Under the pieces are notes generated by a model, which was given only the letters and a program-made list of their open reading frames with translations, did no database searches and was not told the DNA's origin. Below, one piece after another: positions 26,529-34,087 of a stretch of DNA of 37,059 nt; position 1 is the stretch's first letter, and every line of letters starts with the position of its first letter. This DNA comes from Peptococcaceae bacterium BICA1-7 (GTDB lineage Bacteria; Bacillota; Desulfotomaculia; Desulfotomaculales; Desulfocucumaceae), in assembly GCA_000802095.1 (NCBI GenBank), contig JUEB01000007.1, positions 1-37,059 of the forward strand. Direction: 5' to 3'. Made by a program: the position numbers and the translations under genes.

Positions 26529-28239
26529 CCTGGTTTTCACCTCCTCCTTGCACTGCCGGGAGCTGAACAATTACTTTTGTGCCCCGGTTGGGCACTGAGT
26601 TAATTTTTAAAGTTCCACCTATTTCCCTGGCCCTTTCCTGCATAATCTTCAGGCCAAAGCTTTTTTCTTTTGTCTGGAAAAAACTATCTGAAGCAAAGCC
26701 CCGCCCGTTATCTTCAATAACCAGCACCAGCTGGTCAGCTTTGGCCAATAAGAATACCTCTGCGCTGCTGCTGCCGGCATGCTTTCTGACATTGGCCAGC
26801 GCCTCCTGGATGATACGAAACAATTGAACTCCTATATCAGTTGTAATGTAGCCGGCGCAAGGGCCTTCAATGTTTAGCCGGACCTTGACACCGTAATTCC
26901 TGGAAAAGCGCTCAAGGTAATGCTGCAAATAATTTATAAAACCCTCTTTAAAAGAAGGCTCCCCTCTCATGCTTTGTATGTACTCTCTGACCTCGGCATG
27001 GGCATCTTGGGCAACCTGGCTTATTCTTTCCAGGCCACTGTCAACCAATTCCAAATTGCCGTTATCAAGCTCCTGCTGCATTGCCTGGGCCTGAATATTA
27101 ATATATCCCATTACCTGCCCCAAGCTGTCATGGAGCTCCCTGCCCAGCCGCTCCCGCTCGGCAAATACCGCCAGGTTACGCTGCTGCTCCATTAACTTCT
27201 GCTGCGTTTGCCTGGCCTCTGTAATATTGTAAACAACCAGCAACTGGCCCCTCAGCCGGCCCTGCCCATCAGCCAGGGAGGAAAAATTCACCTGATAATA
27301 TCGGCAGTCCCTCTCTATTTCAAGAAGCAGCTCTGAAGCTTCCTCTTTTTTTTCCTGCAGCGCCTTTAATACTTCCGGGAAAGTTCTAAATGCTTCAGCG
27401 GCCGGCCTGCTTAAGGCCTTAGCTGTTGTCAGGCCCAATAGCTTTTCAGCGGCGGGATTAAGGTCTAATATTCTCTTCTTTTCATCTAGGACTATAACAG
27501 CCCCGCCCATACTGTCAATAACCATTGCCCGGGCAACAGGGGCTACGTCAAACAAACGGTAGCGAAAAAGTCCCCAGGCAATAATACAGCCCGATACTGC
27601 CATGAATAACGGTGTAACATCAAAACCCACAGGGCTTAGACCCAGTATATATAAAATATTGGGTACTACTATTAAAACAGTGCCGGCTAATATTGTCAGG
27701 GACTGCCCCCTATACAGGGGAGATTTATGGCGAAGGGCTTTAATTAAAAGAAACATGGCCGTTGTATTTAAACAATAGGCATAAACAATATGCACCCAAA
27801 ACCATGGGCCATAGGTTTTAGCCACCACGGGAAAAAGACCGCTCTGATCCAGATAAACATTTTGACGTATCAGGCCGTGGAACTCATTACTCCACACCAA
27901 TAGATTTGTGATTAACGGTATAAAGCACAAAAGAATTATATTACGCCTGTTAATCCATCTCTCATTATTTGTAAAGTAACTCACCATTATCACCAGGGTA
28001 ACAGGAGAAAAGGCATAGGCAAAATACTGCGCATTGGCCCAGAATAATTTAGTCGGAAGGTCAGCCCCTGACATTTCCAGGGCATTTGCCCAGGACCAGA
28101 CTGTAACCACTGCCATACTTACCGCAAAAGGAAATGCACCGCGCACTGTTCTGTGCCGCCAGGCATAGCTGCCCAGAGCGATGGTTATAAGCCCCGATAT
28201 GATTGGCACCCAGGCATACACTAGGTTGTTAAAGCTCAT
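26506..28239 (-). CDS. sensor histidine kinase with 7TM N-terminal domain
   Basis: 577 residues. Residues ~1-230 are seven hydrophobic spans of the histidine-kinase N-terminal 7TM type, which may sense a ligand in or near the membrane. A PAS-like domain follows (~240-340, VIDSMGGAVIVLDEKKRILDLN). Next is a HisKA_3 dimerisation helix with the phospho-acceptor His370 (GRELHDSLGQVMGY), then a HATPase domain (IIQEALANVRKHAGSSS; VIEDNGRGF). This is the NarX/DegS-type architecture that pairs with NarL-type regulators such as the next gene. It is the first gene of the minus-strand run ending at the methyltransferase. The signal is unknown. Confidence 0.93.
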   Translation of the reverse strand: MSFNNLVYAWVPIISGLITIALGSYAWRHRTVRGAFPFAVSMAVVTVWSWANALEMSGADLPTKLFWANAQYFAYAFSPVTLVIMVSYFTNNERWINRRNIILLCFIPLITNLLVWSNEFHGLIRQNVYLDQSGLFPVVAKTYGPWFWVHIVYAYCLNTTAMFLLIKALRHKSPLYRGQSLTILAGTVLIVVPNILYILGLSPVGFDVTPLFMAVSGCIIAWGLFRYRLFDVAPVARAMVIDSMGGAVIVLDEKKRILDLNPAAEKLLGLTTAKALSRPAAEAFRTFPEVLKALQEKKEEASELLLEIERDCRYYQVNFSSLADGQGRLRGQLLVVYNITEARQTQQKLMEQQRNLAVFAERERLGRELHDSLGQVMGYINIQAQAMQQELDNGNLELVDSGLERISQVAQDAHAEVREYIQSMRGEPSFKEGFINYLQHYLERFSRNYGVKVRLNIEGPCAGYITTDIGVQLFRIIQEALANVRKHAGSSSAEVFLLAKADQLVLVIEDNGRGFASDSFFQTKEKSFGLKIMQERAREIGGTLKINSVPNRGTKVIVQLPAVQGGGENQVEGIACR

Positions 28240-28353
28240 AACAAACGCCCCTAAAGCAATAATATATCTTACTGCTTTCGCCTTATATCTTCAAAAACCT
28301 TCCTTTTCCGACGGGTTTCCGGTATTACCGCAATGCCTGACTTTCTGCCGCAA

Positions 28354-29016
28354 TTAACTACTTTTCCCAGGCAAAGTTCTATCAAAAAAATTAAAAATTC
28401 TCTCTGCCAAAACTTCCTGATATACAACCATACCCACCCTGAGCATGTTCTTTATTAAATCTCTGTCCCACTCTATTTCCTGGCGGAAGAGACTTTTTAC
28501 CTGTTCATCGGTAAGTTTGACGCCCTTGGGGGCATTAATATATGCTTCTGAATCAAAAAAGAAAGGGTGGAATGCAGAACTATATCTTACGGCTAGCCTC
28601 TGGCCTATTTCCAGCCCCTTGGGATCGAAATCCCCCCCATAATGAATAGCGCAGCCCGCCACAGCAAGTTGGTCCAAAAGTTTCAGAGCAGCCACACTGG
28701 GCTGACCGCTGGTGCAGATCAGGGCGGGAATATCCGGCTCACCCTCCAGATAGTCCAGAATAGCGCTAAATACAGCAGGGTTTTCAAAAACAAATACATC
28801 CATAGAAAGCCAGTCCGTGGGCTGTTCCAAAAACCGCAGGGGAAGCAGCAAGGGGCTGGCCGTACCTCTTGAGGAGGCAAAAAGAGGTTCCCTTTGATCA
28901 CCGGAAGCTACCTTTAATCCTGCCACTATTACATTTGAGGCTATGTCGTCTTCATACAGCCCTGCCTGTCCGAAAAGAACTCTGCACAATCCTCCTAACG
29001 CCCTAAGGATCAGGAT
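28354..29016 (-). pseudogene. C-terminal remnant of a Wadjet JetD-like Toprim nuclease (DUF2399)
   Basis: About 220 residues resemble the C-terminal half of TIGR02679/DUF2399 proteins, the JetD subunit of one Wadjet anti-plasmid type. The Toprim residues survive: Glu in VFVFENPAVF, the LICTSGQPS segment, and the acidic pair in GGDFDPKGLEIG. The open frame goes on upstream to 29151, but from ~29016 it reads antisense to the Fic gene and its leader with no family likeness, so the N-terminal half is lost. The partners JetA, JetB and JetC are absent. It may be non-functional. A lone nuclease fragment could still fold. Confidence 0.75.
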
Positions 29017-29091
29017 GAGTGTACTTTCGCGATGTATATTGCGGCAATTTAGCGGCAATGATACAATATAACCAAGAGGAGGTAAATCAAA

Positions 29092-30216
29092 ATGTACAAT
29101 CCCCGTTACACCATTACCAATATAATGGCACAAAATCTGATGAAAATACAAAGGGCAAGCTTACTGGTAGAAAACCTCCCACTTCCTTCTTCAATCTTGG
29201 AACTAATGAGGAGGGAATCTCGAGAAGAAACAGTTCTATTATCTACTAAACTGGAGGGAAACAATCTTGCCGAACAAGCAAAAAGAGAAGCCCTCTACCG
29301 AAAACACACATCTGATGAACAACAAGAAGTCTACAACTTGATGAAAGCCATTGAATATCTGGATGATTGCGAAGAAAGACAACTACCTATAACCGAAGAG
29401 TTTATTAAGAAACTTCATGCAATAATCAGAGTAATCACCCATGGTCGTAGACCCCGCCAAAGCGAATACAGATCTGAACAAAACCAAGTCGGGAAACGTA
29501 ATGAATCTAATTGGTATCTTCCTCCGGAACCATCTAATGTTCCAAGACTCATGGAGGACCTTGTGGCCTGGGTTAATTCGCCAAGTGCCCAAATTACTCC
29601 TGCTCCCATTAAGGCGGGAATAGTAATGTGGCAATTTCTCACAATACACCCTTATATGGATGGTAACGGAAGAACAGCAAGAATGATAGCCACTTATATC
29701 CTTAGACTTGGAGGATTTGGTCTAAAAGGGTTATTCGTACTGGAAAGATTTTACAATCGGAATCTCAGAGAATATTATAAAAACCTTCAAATGAGTTTAC
29801 ACCACAATTACTATTTTGGGAGAAATGACTGCGATATTTCTCCGTGGCTTGAGTTTTTTATTTCAGGCGTAGCCGAAGTTTTTGAAGAAGCCGCCAAACT
29901 TGTGGAGGAAAAGAGCCAGGAATATACTACAATTGAGCCGGAATTGATTCGTGTCTTAGATCCAAATCAAAGAATAGTGTTTACTCAACTGGCCTTTCGG
30001 TATAATTGGGCGAGCACATCCGATTTAAGGAAATGGTTAAACCTCTCTGATAGAACAATCAGGGACAAGGTAAAAAGATGGATTGACAGTGGTTTTGTAA
30101 TGCCACGAGACAACGACGGGCAACGCATTCGTTCGATAGTGTTAGCCACCGAATATCAGGCTTTGGCCGAAGAAATCCGTCTGGAACCAGAGAGATATCG
30201 TTATTTAGTCAAATAA
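29092..30216 (+). CDS. Fic family protein with inhibitory motif and winged helix
   Basis: 374 residues. The Fic core HPYMDGNGRTAR (His186) matches HPFx[D/E]GNGRxxR, the active site that transfers AMP or similar groups from nucleotides to target hydroxyls. An N-terminal inhibition motif STKLEG (residues 51-56, pattern S/TxxxE[G/N]) suggests auto-inhibition, as in class II Fic proteins. The C-terminal ~80 residues look like a winged helix (STSDLRKWLNLSDRTIRDKVKRW). The start has AAGAGGAGGT upstream. Targets are unknown; such proteins can be toxins or regulators. It is more AT-rich than its neighbours and stands alone, which fits an acquired gene beside the JetD remnant. Confidence 0.92.
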   Translation: MYNPRYTITNIMAQNLMKIQRASLLVENLPLPSSILELMRRESREETVLLSTKLEGNNLAEQAKREALYRKHTSDEQQEVYNLMKAIEYLDDCEERQLPITEEFIKKLHAIIRVITHGRRPRQSEYRSEQNQVGKRNESNWYLPPEPSNVPRLMEDLVAWVNSPSAQITPAPIKAGIVMWQFLTIHPYMDGNGRTARMIATYILRLGGFGLKGLFVLERFYNRNLREYYKNLQMSLHHNYYFGRNDCDISPWLEFFISGVAEVFEEAAKLVEEKSQEYTTIEPELIRVLDPNQRIVFTQLAFRYNWASTSDLRKWLNLSDRTIRDKVKRWIDSGFVMPRDNDGQRIRSIVLATEYQALAEEIRLEPERYRYLVK

Positions 30217-30281
30217 TTTGATGTACAATAACTTTTTACAAACTCATATAAAAACAAAAAACTTCAACAAAGCTTTCGCCG

Positions 30282-30761
30282 TTACTTATGGTACGGTTCA
30301 CCCCGGGCAATTTTAAAGGCCCGGAATACCTGCTCCAGCAGTATCACTCTCATGAGTTGGTGGGGGAAGGTCATTTTGGAGAAGGACAGCCTGTGGTCTG
30401 CTATTTTAAGCACCTCAGCGGACAGCCCCAGGGTTCCTCCGATAACAAAGGTAACCCGGCTTTTTCCCTCCAGTCCCAGCCCGGAAAGAAACTCTGATAG
30501 TTCCTCCGAGGTCATCTGCCTCCCCTCCCGGTCCAGGGCCACCACATAATCCCCCTGGTTTACGTTCTTTTGTAGGCGGGTGGCCTCCCGGGACTTAACA
30601 GACTCCTCCAGGGAGGCTGAAATACCCTCTTTAAAGGGCTCGTCCTCCACCTCCGTGACATTCACCCTGGCATAGGCCGAAAGCCTTTTCAGGTATTCCT
30701 TCTGGGCCTCCTGGAGGTATTTTTCCTTAAGCCGTCCTACTGCCAGTATGTTTATCTGCAT
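30282..30761 (-). CDS. rlmH: 23S rRNA (pseudouridine1915-N3)-methyltransferase
   Basis: 159 residues, the usual length of the SPOUT-class methyltransferase RlmH, which methylates pseudouridine 1915 in helix 69 of 23S rRNA in assembled ribosomes. Family marks: start MQINILAVGRLKEKYL, the VVALDREGRQMTSEE segment, the S-adenosylmethionine knot VIGGTLG, and the invariant C-terminus RGEPYHK. It has a strong site GAGGGGGAT before the ATG. It stands alone here; no partner gene is seen. Confidence 0.96.
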   Translation of the reverse strand: MQINILAVGRLKEKYLQEAQKEYLKRLSAYARVNVTEVEDEPFKEGISASLEESVKSREATRLQKNVNQGDYVVALDREGRQMTSEELSEFLSGLGLEGKSRVTFVIGGTLGLSAEVLKIADHRLSFSKMTFPHQLMRVILLEQVFRAFKIARGEPYHK

Positions 30762-30902
30762 ATAATCCCCCTCACGGCCAGCTTCTCAGCTGCACTCCGC
30801 TTACAAAGCTCAAATAATAAGACATTCTGCAATACATGAATATATTTGAATCAATACCGCCTATTTTTTAAATCAATAAAAATATAAGGCCCTAATAGCA
30901 GC

Positions 30903-30931
30903 TTGACAATATTCACATTATATGCTATAAT
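30903..30931 (+). promoter_or_regulatory. consensus sigma-A promoter before the MBL gene
   Basis: TTGACA at 30903-30908 and TATAAT at 30926-30931 are both perfect and are 17 nt apart. The predicted start is near 30938, giving a ~105-nt leader before the ATG at 31043. The rest of 30762-30900 is AT-rich with no gene. Confidence 0.9.
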
Positions 30932-31042
30932 AAAAGATTATCATTGACTACTGCTCTTAAAATATGATAATAATCTATATAGTAAATGTTATCTGTTCAA
31001 ATAACCATCTTCAACTAAAAATAATCAGATGCGGAGGATAAA

Positions 31043-31792
31043 ATGAAAACAGCCTGCAGCATAAAAGCGCTTGAGATATCTGTAAATATTATGGGAAAGC
31101 CCGGCAAAATATATCCAGCGCTGATTTGGGACTACAATACTGCAATACTGGTGGATACGGGGTATCCTGGCCAGCTGCCCCAGCTCCTGGAGGCCATTGA
31201 GAAGTCCGGCGTGCCCCTTGAAAGAATCAACAGCATAATCATCACCCATCATGATTTGGACCATACAGGCAGCCTGGCCGACATTCTGAAGGAGTTGCCC
31301 CAAAGGGCAGCGGTACTGGCCCACCAGGAAGAAAAGCCCTATGTCCAGGCCGAGAAGCCTCCTACCAAGATGACTCAGGCAGAGGCACTGCTTGACTCCA
31401 TGCCGGAGGAAGGGGGCCGGGAAATGAAAATGTATTATGAATATATCAGGGCTAATTATAAAAAGCTTAGCTGCAAAGTTGACCGGACACTGACAGACGA
31501 AGAGGAATTGCCACTCTGCGGCGGCATCACCGTCATCCATACCCCCGGTCACACTCCGGGACATATTAGCCTTTACCATAAGGAGACAAAAACGCTTATT
31601 TCCGGGGATGCCCTGATGGTAGAGGACGGGCAGCTTGTGCCTGCCCCACCCTTTACCAACCTCAATCAGGACCTGGCCGCCAAATCCCTGAAAAAACTCG
31701 CCAGGTACCACATTGAAGCGATAGCCTGCTATCACGGCGGGCTTTACAGTGATGCCGCCAACCGGCGTATTGCCGAATTGGCCTCCTCTTAA
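31043..31792 (+). CDS. MBL-fold metallo-hydrolase
   Basis: 249 residues. The zinc-site motif is THHDLDHTG, with Asp where the second His of HxHxDH usually stands, a known variant. Later ligands are H in HTPGHTPGH, D in SGDALMVEDG, and H in CYHGG. It is a hydrolase or oxidoreductase of the metallo-beta-lactamase fold; the substrate cannot be told. The start has GCGGAGGATAAA upstream. It has a strong promoter of its own. The stop overlaps the end of the broken transposase on the other strand. Confidence 0.9.
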   Translation: MKTACSIKALEISVNIMGKPGKIYPALIWDYNTAILVDTGYPGQLPQLLEAIEKSGVPLERINSIIITHHDLDHTGSLADILKELPQRAAVLAHQEEKPYVQAEKPPTKMTQAEALLDSMPEEGGREMKMYYEYIRANYKKLSCKVDRTLTDEEELPLCGGITVIHTPGHTPGHISLYHKETKTLISGDALMVEDGQLVPAPPFTNLNQDLAAKSLKKLARYHIEAIACYHGGLYSDAANRRIAELASS

Positions 31793-32560
31793 ATTCTATG
31801 GCGCAACAAAGCTTGGCCCCTCCGTTTTGGGCCCATCCGTCTAGTCCCAATGCTGGCCCCAGACCACTCCTCTTTCAAGTACCTCTCCAGGTACGCCTGG
31901 CCTTCCTTCACCTTTCTCGCAGTTCCTTCACTATAATGGTCAAGAAAAGCTCTAAGATCCTTTCATTGGCGAATCGCTTGAATTCCTTAATGGCTCTCTT
32001 TGGATCCCGTGAGATAATTCTAAGTACATACCCCGCATCCACCAACTGGGCTTGCGGAGCAACAATGTTAAAATACCATCTGTAGCTGCTCCAGGCTGAT
32101 TGCTCAGGCTTTTCAACCATGCCAGCTTTTACCGGGTTGTTGTGAATATAACGAAGTGCCGCTAACAAATGCCGTTCGTCCTCGATTGACTCGCTCTTGA
32201 ACCGGTCCTGGAAAAACATGCCCGACCCGTTGGTATTTATAGTTGAAATACATCGCATAGCTTGGTGGCTTCGTCCTTGAGAATAACCGATATTTCATTC
32301 TACTCATCTTTCAATAATAAGTAATTGTGATTATCCATCAGGCAATATGCATATATAAAAAAGCCTGTTTTATTCTTCTTCTTAGCCAAAGTCCCAATAA
32401 ATTGCTTACAGTCTTCATCGTCAAGAAATATGTTTTTCCGTTCATTGCCTCGTAATATGATGTGATAGTATCCTGTACTGTCTGCTGTACTCTCTTGGCA
32501 TTCGCCCCAAGTACCTCCGTATTTTTGTTCATTATATCGCTTCGGGCCAGGACGTGACAT
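31789..32560 (-). pseudogene. frameshifted REP-associated (Y1/IS200-like) transposase
   Basis: Three or four frames together rebuild one REP-type tyrosine transposase. The N-terminal part (32300-32560) has TGYYHIILRGNERKNIF and YAYCLMDNHNYLLL. A middle frame (~32230-32300) has YAMYFNYKYQRVGHVF. A third (31908-32258) has FQDRFKSESIEDERHLLAALRYIHNNPVKAGMV, and a fourth continues to the stop at 31789. The HUH motif, normally HVHLL, is HNYLL here, so a metal-binding His is lost. At least two frameshifts and a mutated active site mean it is dead. No REP palindromes were recognised around it. Confidence 0.85.
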
Positions 32561-32652
32561 TAAGGACCGTTTCCATTAACACCCGGGCCGAGGTGGCGGT
32601 GATGGTGCGCGGGCTGCTGATATTTAAACCGCAGATTCACAGAAATATGTAG
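32536..32652 (+). pseudogene. possible C-terminal gene fragment
   Basis: An open stretch reads IASGQDVTLRTVSINTRAEV, then AVMVRGLLI, and stops at 32652. Its GC-rich codons (GCCGAGGTGGCGGTG) differ from the AT-rich surroundings and look like real coding sequence. It has no start, and its 5' side runs into the broken transposase. I cannot name the family. The last part (from TTTAAACCGCAGATTCACAGA) resembles the CACAGAG repeat family, which may have ended the frame. Confidence 0.25.
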
Positions 32653-32660
32653 AGCAAGTT

Positions 32661-32707
32661 ATTACACAAAACCCTGGAGGTTTATACCTTTCAGGGTTTT
32701 GTGTAAT
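32661..32707. repeat. long perfect hairpin ATTACACAAAACCCTG
   Basis: A 16-bp perfect inverted repeat (ATTACACAAAACCCTG at 32661-32676, CAGGGTTTTGTGTAAT at 32692-32707). The 15-nt loop itself contains AGGT-TTAT-ACCT. It has no gene on either side within 100 nt and no T-run, so it could be an end of a mobile element or a repeat unit rather than a terminator. Confidence 0.6.
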
Positions 32708-32821
32708 ATTCGCATTTTCTTGTGGTACGACCGTACCTATTCAAACGGCATATATTAGCGAATTGAAAAGAGTCAAGGAACCCTCCCCTGACTCACTGCC
32801 TTTCATTACATTATCTTTTAC

Positions 32822-32917
32822 TCAAGGGTATTTGTATCTCCGTGAGATAATCTTCGGGATCACTTTGGTTCCACGGCCCTTTATGTCAAACTTGACTAGA
32901 GTCGCTTGGGATCTCAT
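32822..32917 (-). pseudogene. 31-codon fragment, possibly transposase C-terminus
   Basis: On the minus strand, ATG at 32917 opens a short frame MRSQATLVKFDIKGRGTKVI, then PKIISRRYKYP and a stop at 32822. The basic GRGTK...SRRYKYP ending looks like the tail of a larger DNA-binding protein, perhaps a transposase, but I do not recognise the family. There is no ribosome binding site and a stop lies just upstream. Confidence 0.25.
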
Positions 32918-32996
32918 AACTATTCTTTTCTACCATTCGGCTAGCATATTCTCCCTCATCCCATAAATTTTATTGCTATTTAAGATAGGATATATT

Positions 32997-33025
32997 AAAA
33001 GGCTACCGAGATACCGATAGCCTTT
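32997..33025 (-). terminator. probable terminator after the 229-aa membrane protein
   Basis: On the minus strand AAAGGCTA and TAGCCTTTT are paired around a 12-nt loop and followed by AATATATCC. It lies 12 nt past the stop at 33037. Confidence 0.65.
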
Positions 33026-33036
33026 AATGCAGGGTA

Positions 33037-33726
33037 TTATTTCAGCTTAACTATATCAGACTTTACATTCTTTAGTATTCCCGGGTGAATGTAATAACCC
33101 TTTGCTATACGATAAATATTTCCTGGATCAGATGCAGAACTTACTGAAAGCCCCTTCCAGTCTATTTTATTTACAACTTCTCGGTCATAAACGATTTTTA
33201 CCCCTACTTGCAATGATGTTTTTCCGTATTGGTCAGTCATATCGGTTTCGGCAAAGAGTTCAACCATTTCTACCTTAGGGTTTTGGAATAGCTCACTGCA
33301 GGCACTGATTGCATTGGAACCAGCTGTTCTAACTAAATCCGTATCATCCATAACGGTACCAAGCTTGTAATGCAAGGATATGGTTTTTTGCCCTTGCTTC
33401 AATAAATTGTCAGATACATTTATTTTAGTAATATTATCCTTAAAAATCCTTGGTGCTCGTGCTATCAATGCAGCCTTTACGGAATCTTCATTTATTTCTG
33501 CTTTTTGCCAGGCTTCATTTGCAGAGGGGACACTGGCATTTTGGCTTTGAGGCGCAGAACACTTTCCTGCAATTAAAACTATTAACACAATTAATACTAT
33601 GACCGACAAACAACCTATAAAGCCTTTCTTTTTCTTTTTAGCTTTTTCTTCTGATTTTATTCTCTCATTAGCCTCCAACCTTGCCTTTTCTTCCTCATAT
33701 ATCCGATTCTTGTCTTCTTGGTCCAC
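33037..33726 (-). CDS. membrane-anchored protein of unknown function
   Basis: About 229 residues. A charged N-terminal ~33 residues rich in Glu and Lys (EEEKARLEANERIKSEEKAK) leads to KKKKKG and one membrane span (CLSVIVLIVLIVLIAGKC). An outside domain of ~170 residues follows, beginning with a Ser/Ala/Gln linker. The outside part has alternating strands with no motif I can name. It is topologically a single-pass protein with a charged, possibly coiled-coil cytoplasmic arm. The GTG at 33726 is preferred over the ATG at 33771 because AAGGAGGAGATAGG precedes it. AT-rich, flanked by hairpins; possibly acquired. Confidence 0.7.
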   Translation of the reverse strand: MDQEDKNRIYEEEKARLEANERIKSEEKAKKKKKGFIGCLSVIVLIVLIVLIAGKCSAPQSQNASVPSANEAWQKAEINEDSVKAALIARAPRIFKDNITKINVSDNLLKQGQKTISLHYKLGTVMDDTDLVRTAGSNAISACSELFQNPKVEMVELFAETDMTDQYGKTSLQVGVKIVYDREVVNKIDWKGLSVSSASDPGNIYRIAKGYYIHPGILKNVKSDIVKLK

Positions 33727-33758
33727 TTTACCTATCTCCTCCTTTTTTAATACTGTGG

Positions 33759-33792
33759 CACCATCTAACAATGAAAAAATTGTTAGATGGTG
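33759..33792. repeat. 14-bp perfect inverted repeat upstream of the membrane protein
   Basis: CACCATCTAACAAT-GAAAAA-ATTGTTAGATGGTG. It is centred about 50 nt before the GTG start of the minus-strand gene. A second dyad (CCACCC-TCAA-GGGGTGG) follows at ~33819-33835. The remainder of 33836-34060 has no gene that I can see. It may be a regulatory dyad, a riboregulator, or an end of a lost insertion. Confidence 0.5.
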
Positions 33793-34060
33793 TCGAATTG
33801 CAGCAAAACTACACCGACCACCCTCAAGGGGTGGCCGTTTCTACTATTTTTACATACATTCGGCATTATCCAAGAAATTCCTTCCAATTACTTCTTATAA
33901 CTTGTAAAAAATTTTGTTAACTTCGATCGCTAGCCGGATCAGTATGTGTTAGTATATATAATTCGGGATTTTCTGGCAGTATTAATCTAAACTTATCAAA
34001 CCACTTTTCGGCCAATAATTGTGATATGACCTTGCTGCCCTAAGAGACTGCGGTTATAAC

Positions 34061-34087
34061 AAAAACGGCGCTTACGCGCCGTTTTTT
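34061..34087 (-). terminator. murA terminator overlapping the stop codon
   Basis: AAAAACGGCGC-TTAC-GCGCCGTTTTTT is a perfect stem of 11 bp with a 4-nt loop. The murA stop (complement TTA at 34072-34074) lies in the loop, so the last codons form part of the hairpin. Confidence 0.9.

Noticed and set aside
29017..29151. N-terminal 45 residues of the JetD-like frame
   Set aside because: They are antisense to the Fic start region and show no family resemblance, so they were left out of the remnant.
32763..32966. 67-aa plus-strand frame
   Set aside because: No ribosome site; the opposite strand has a more protein-like fragment at 32822-32917.
33681..33920. 79-aa plus-strand frame and the short MKKLLDGVELQQNY frame within it
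   Set aside because: It starts inside a perfect inverted repeat, has no ribosome site and no recognised family.
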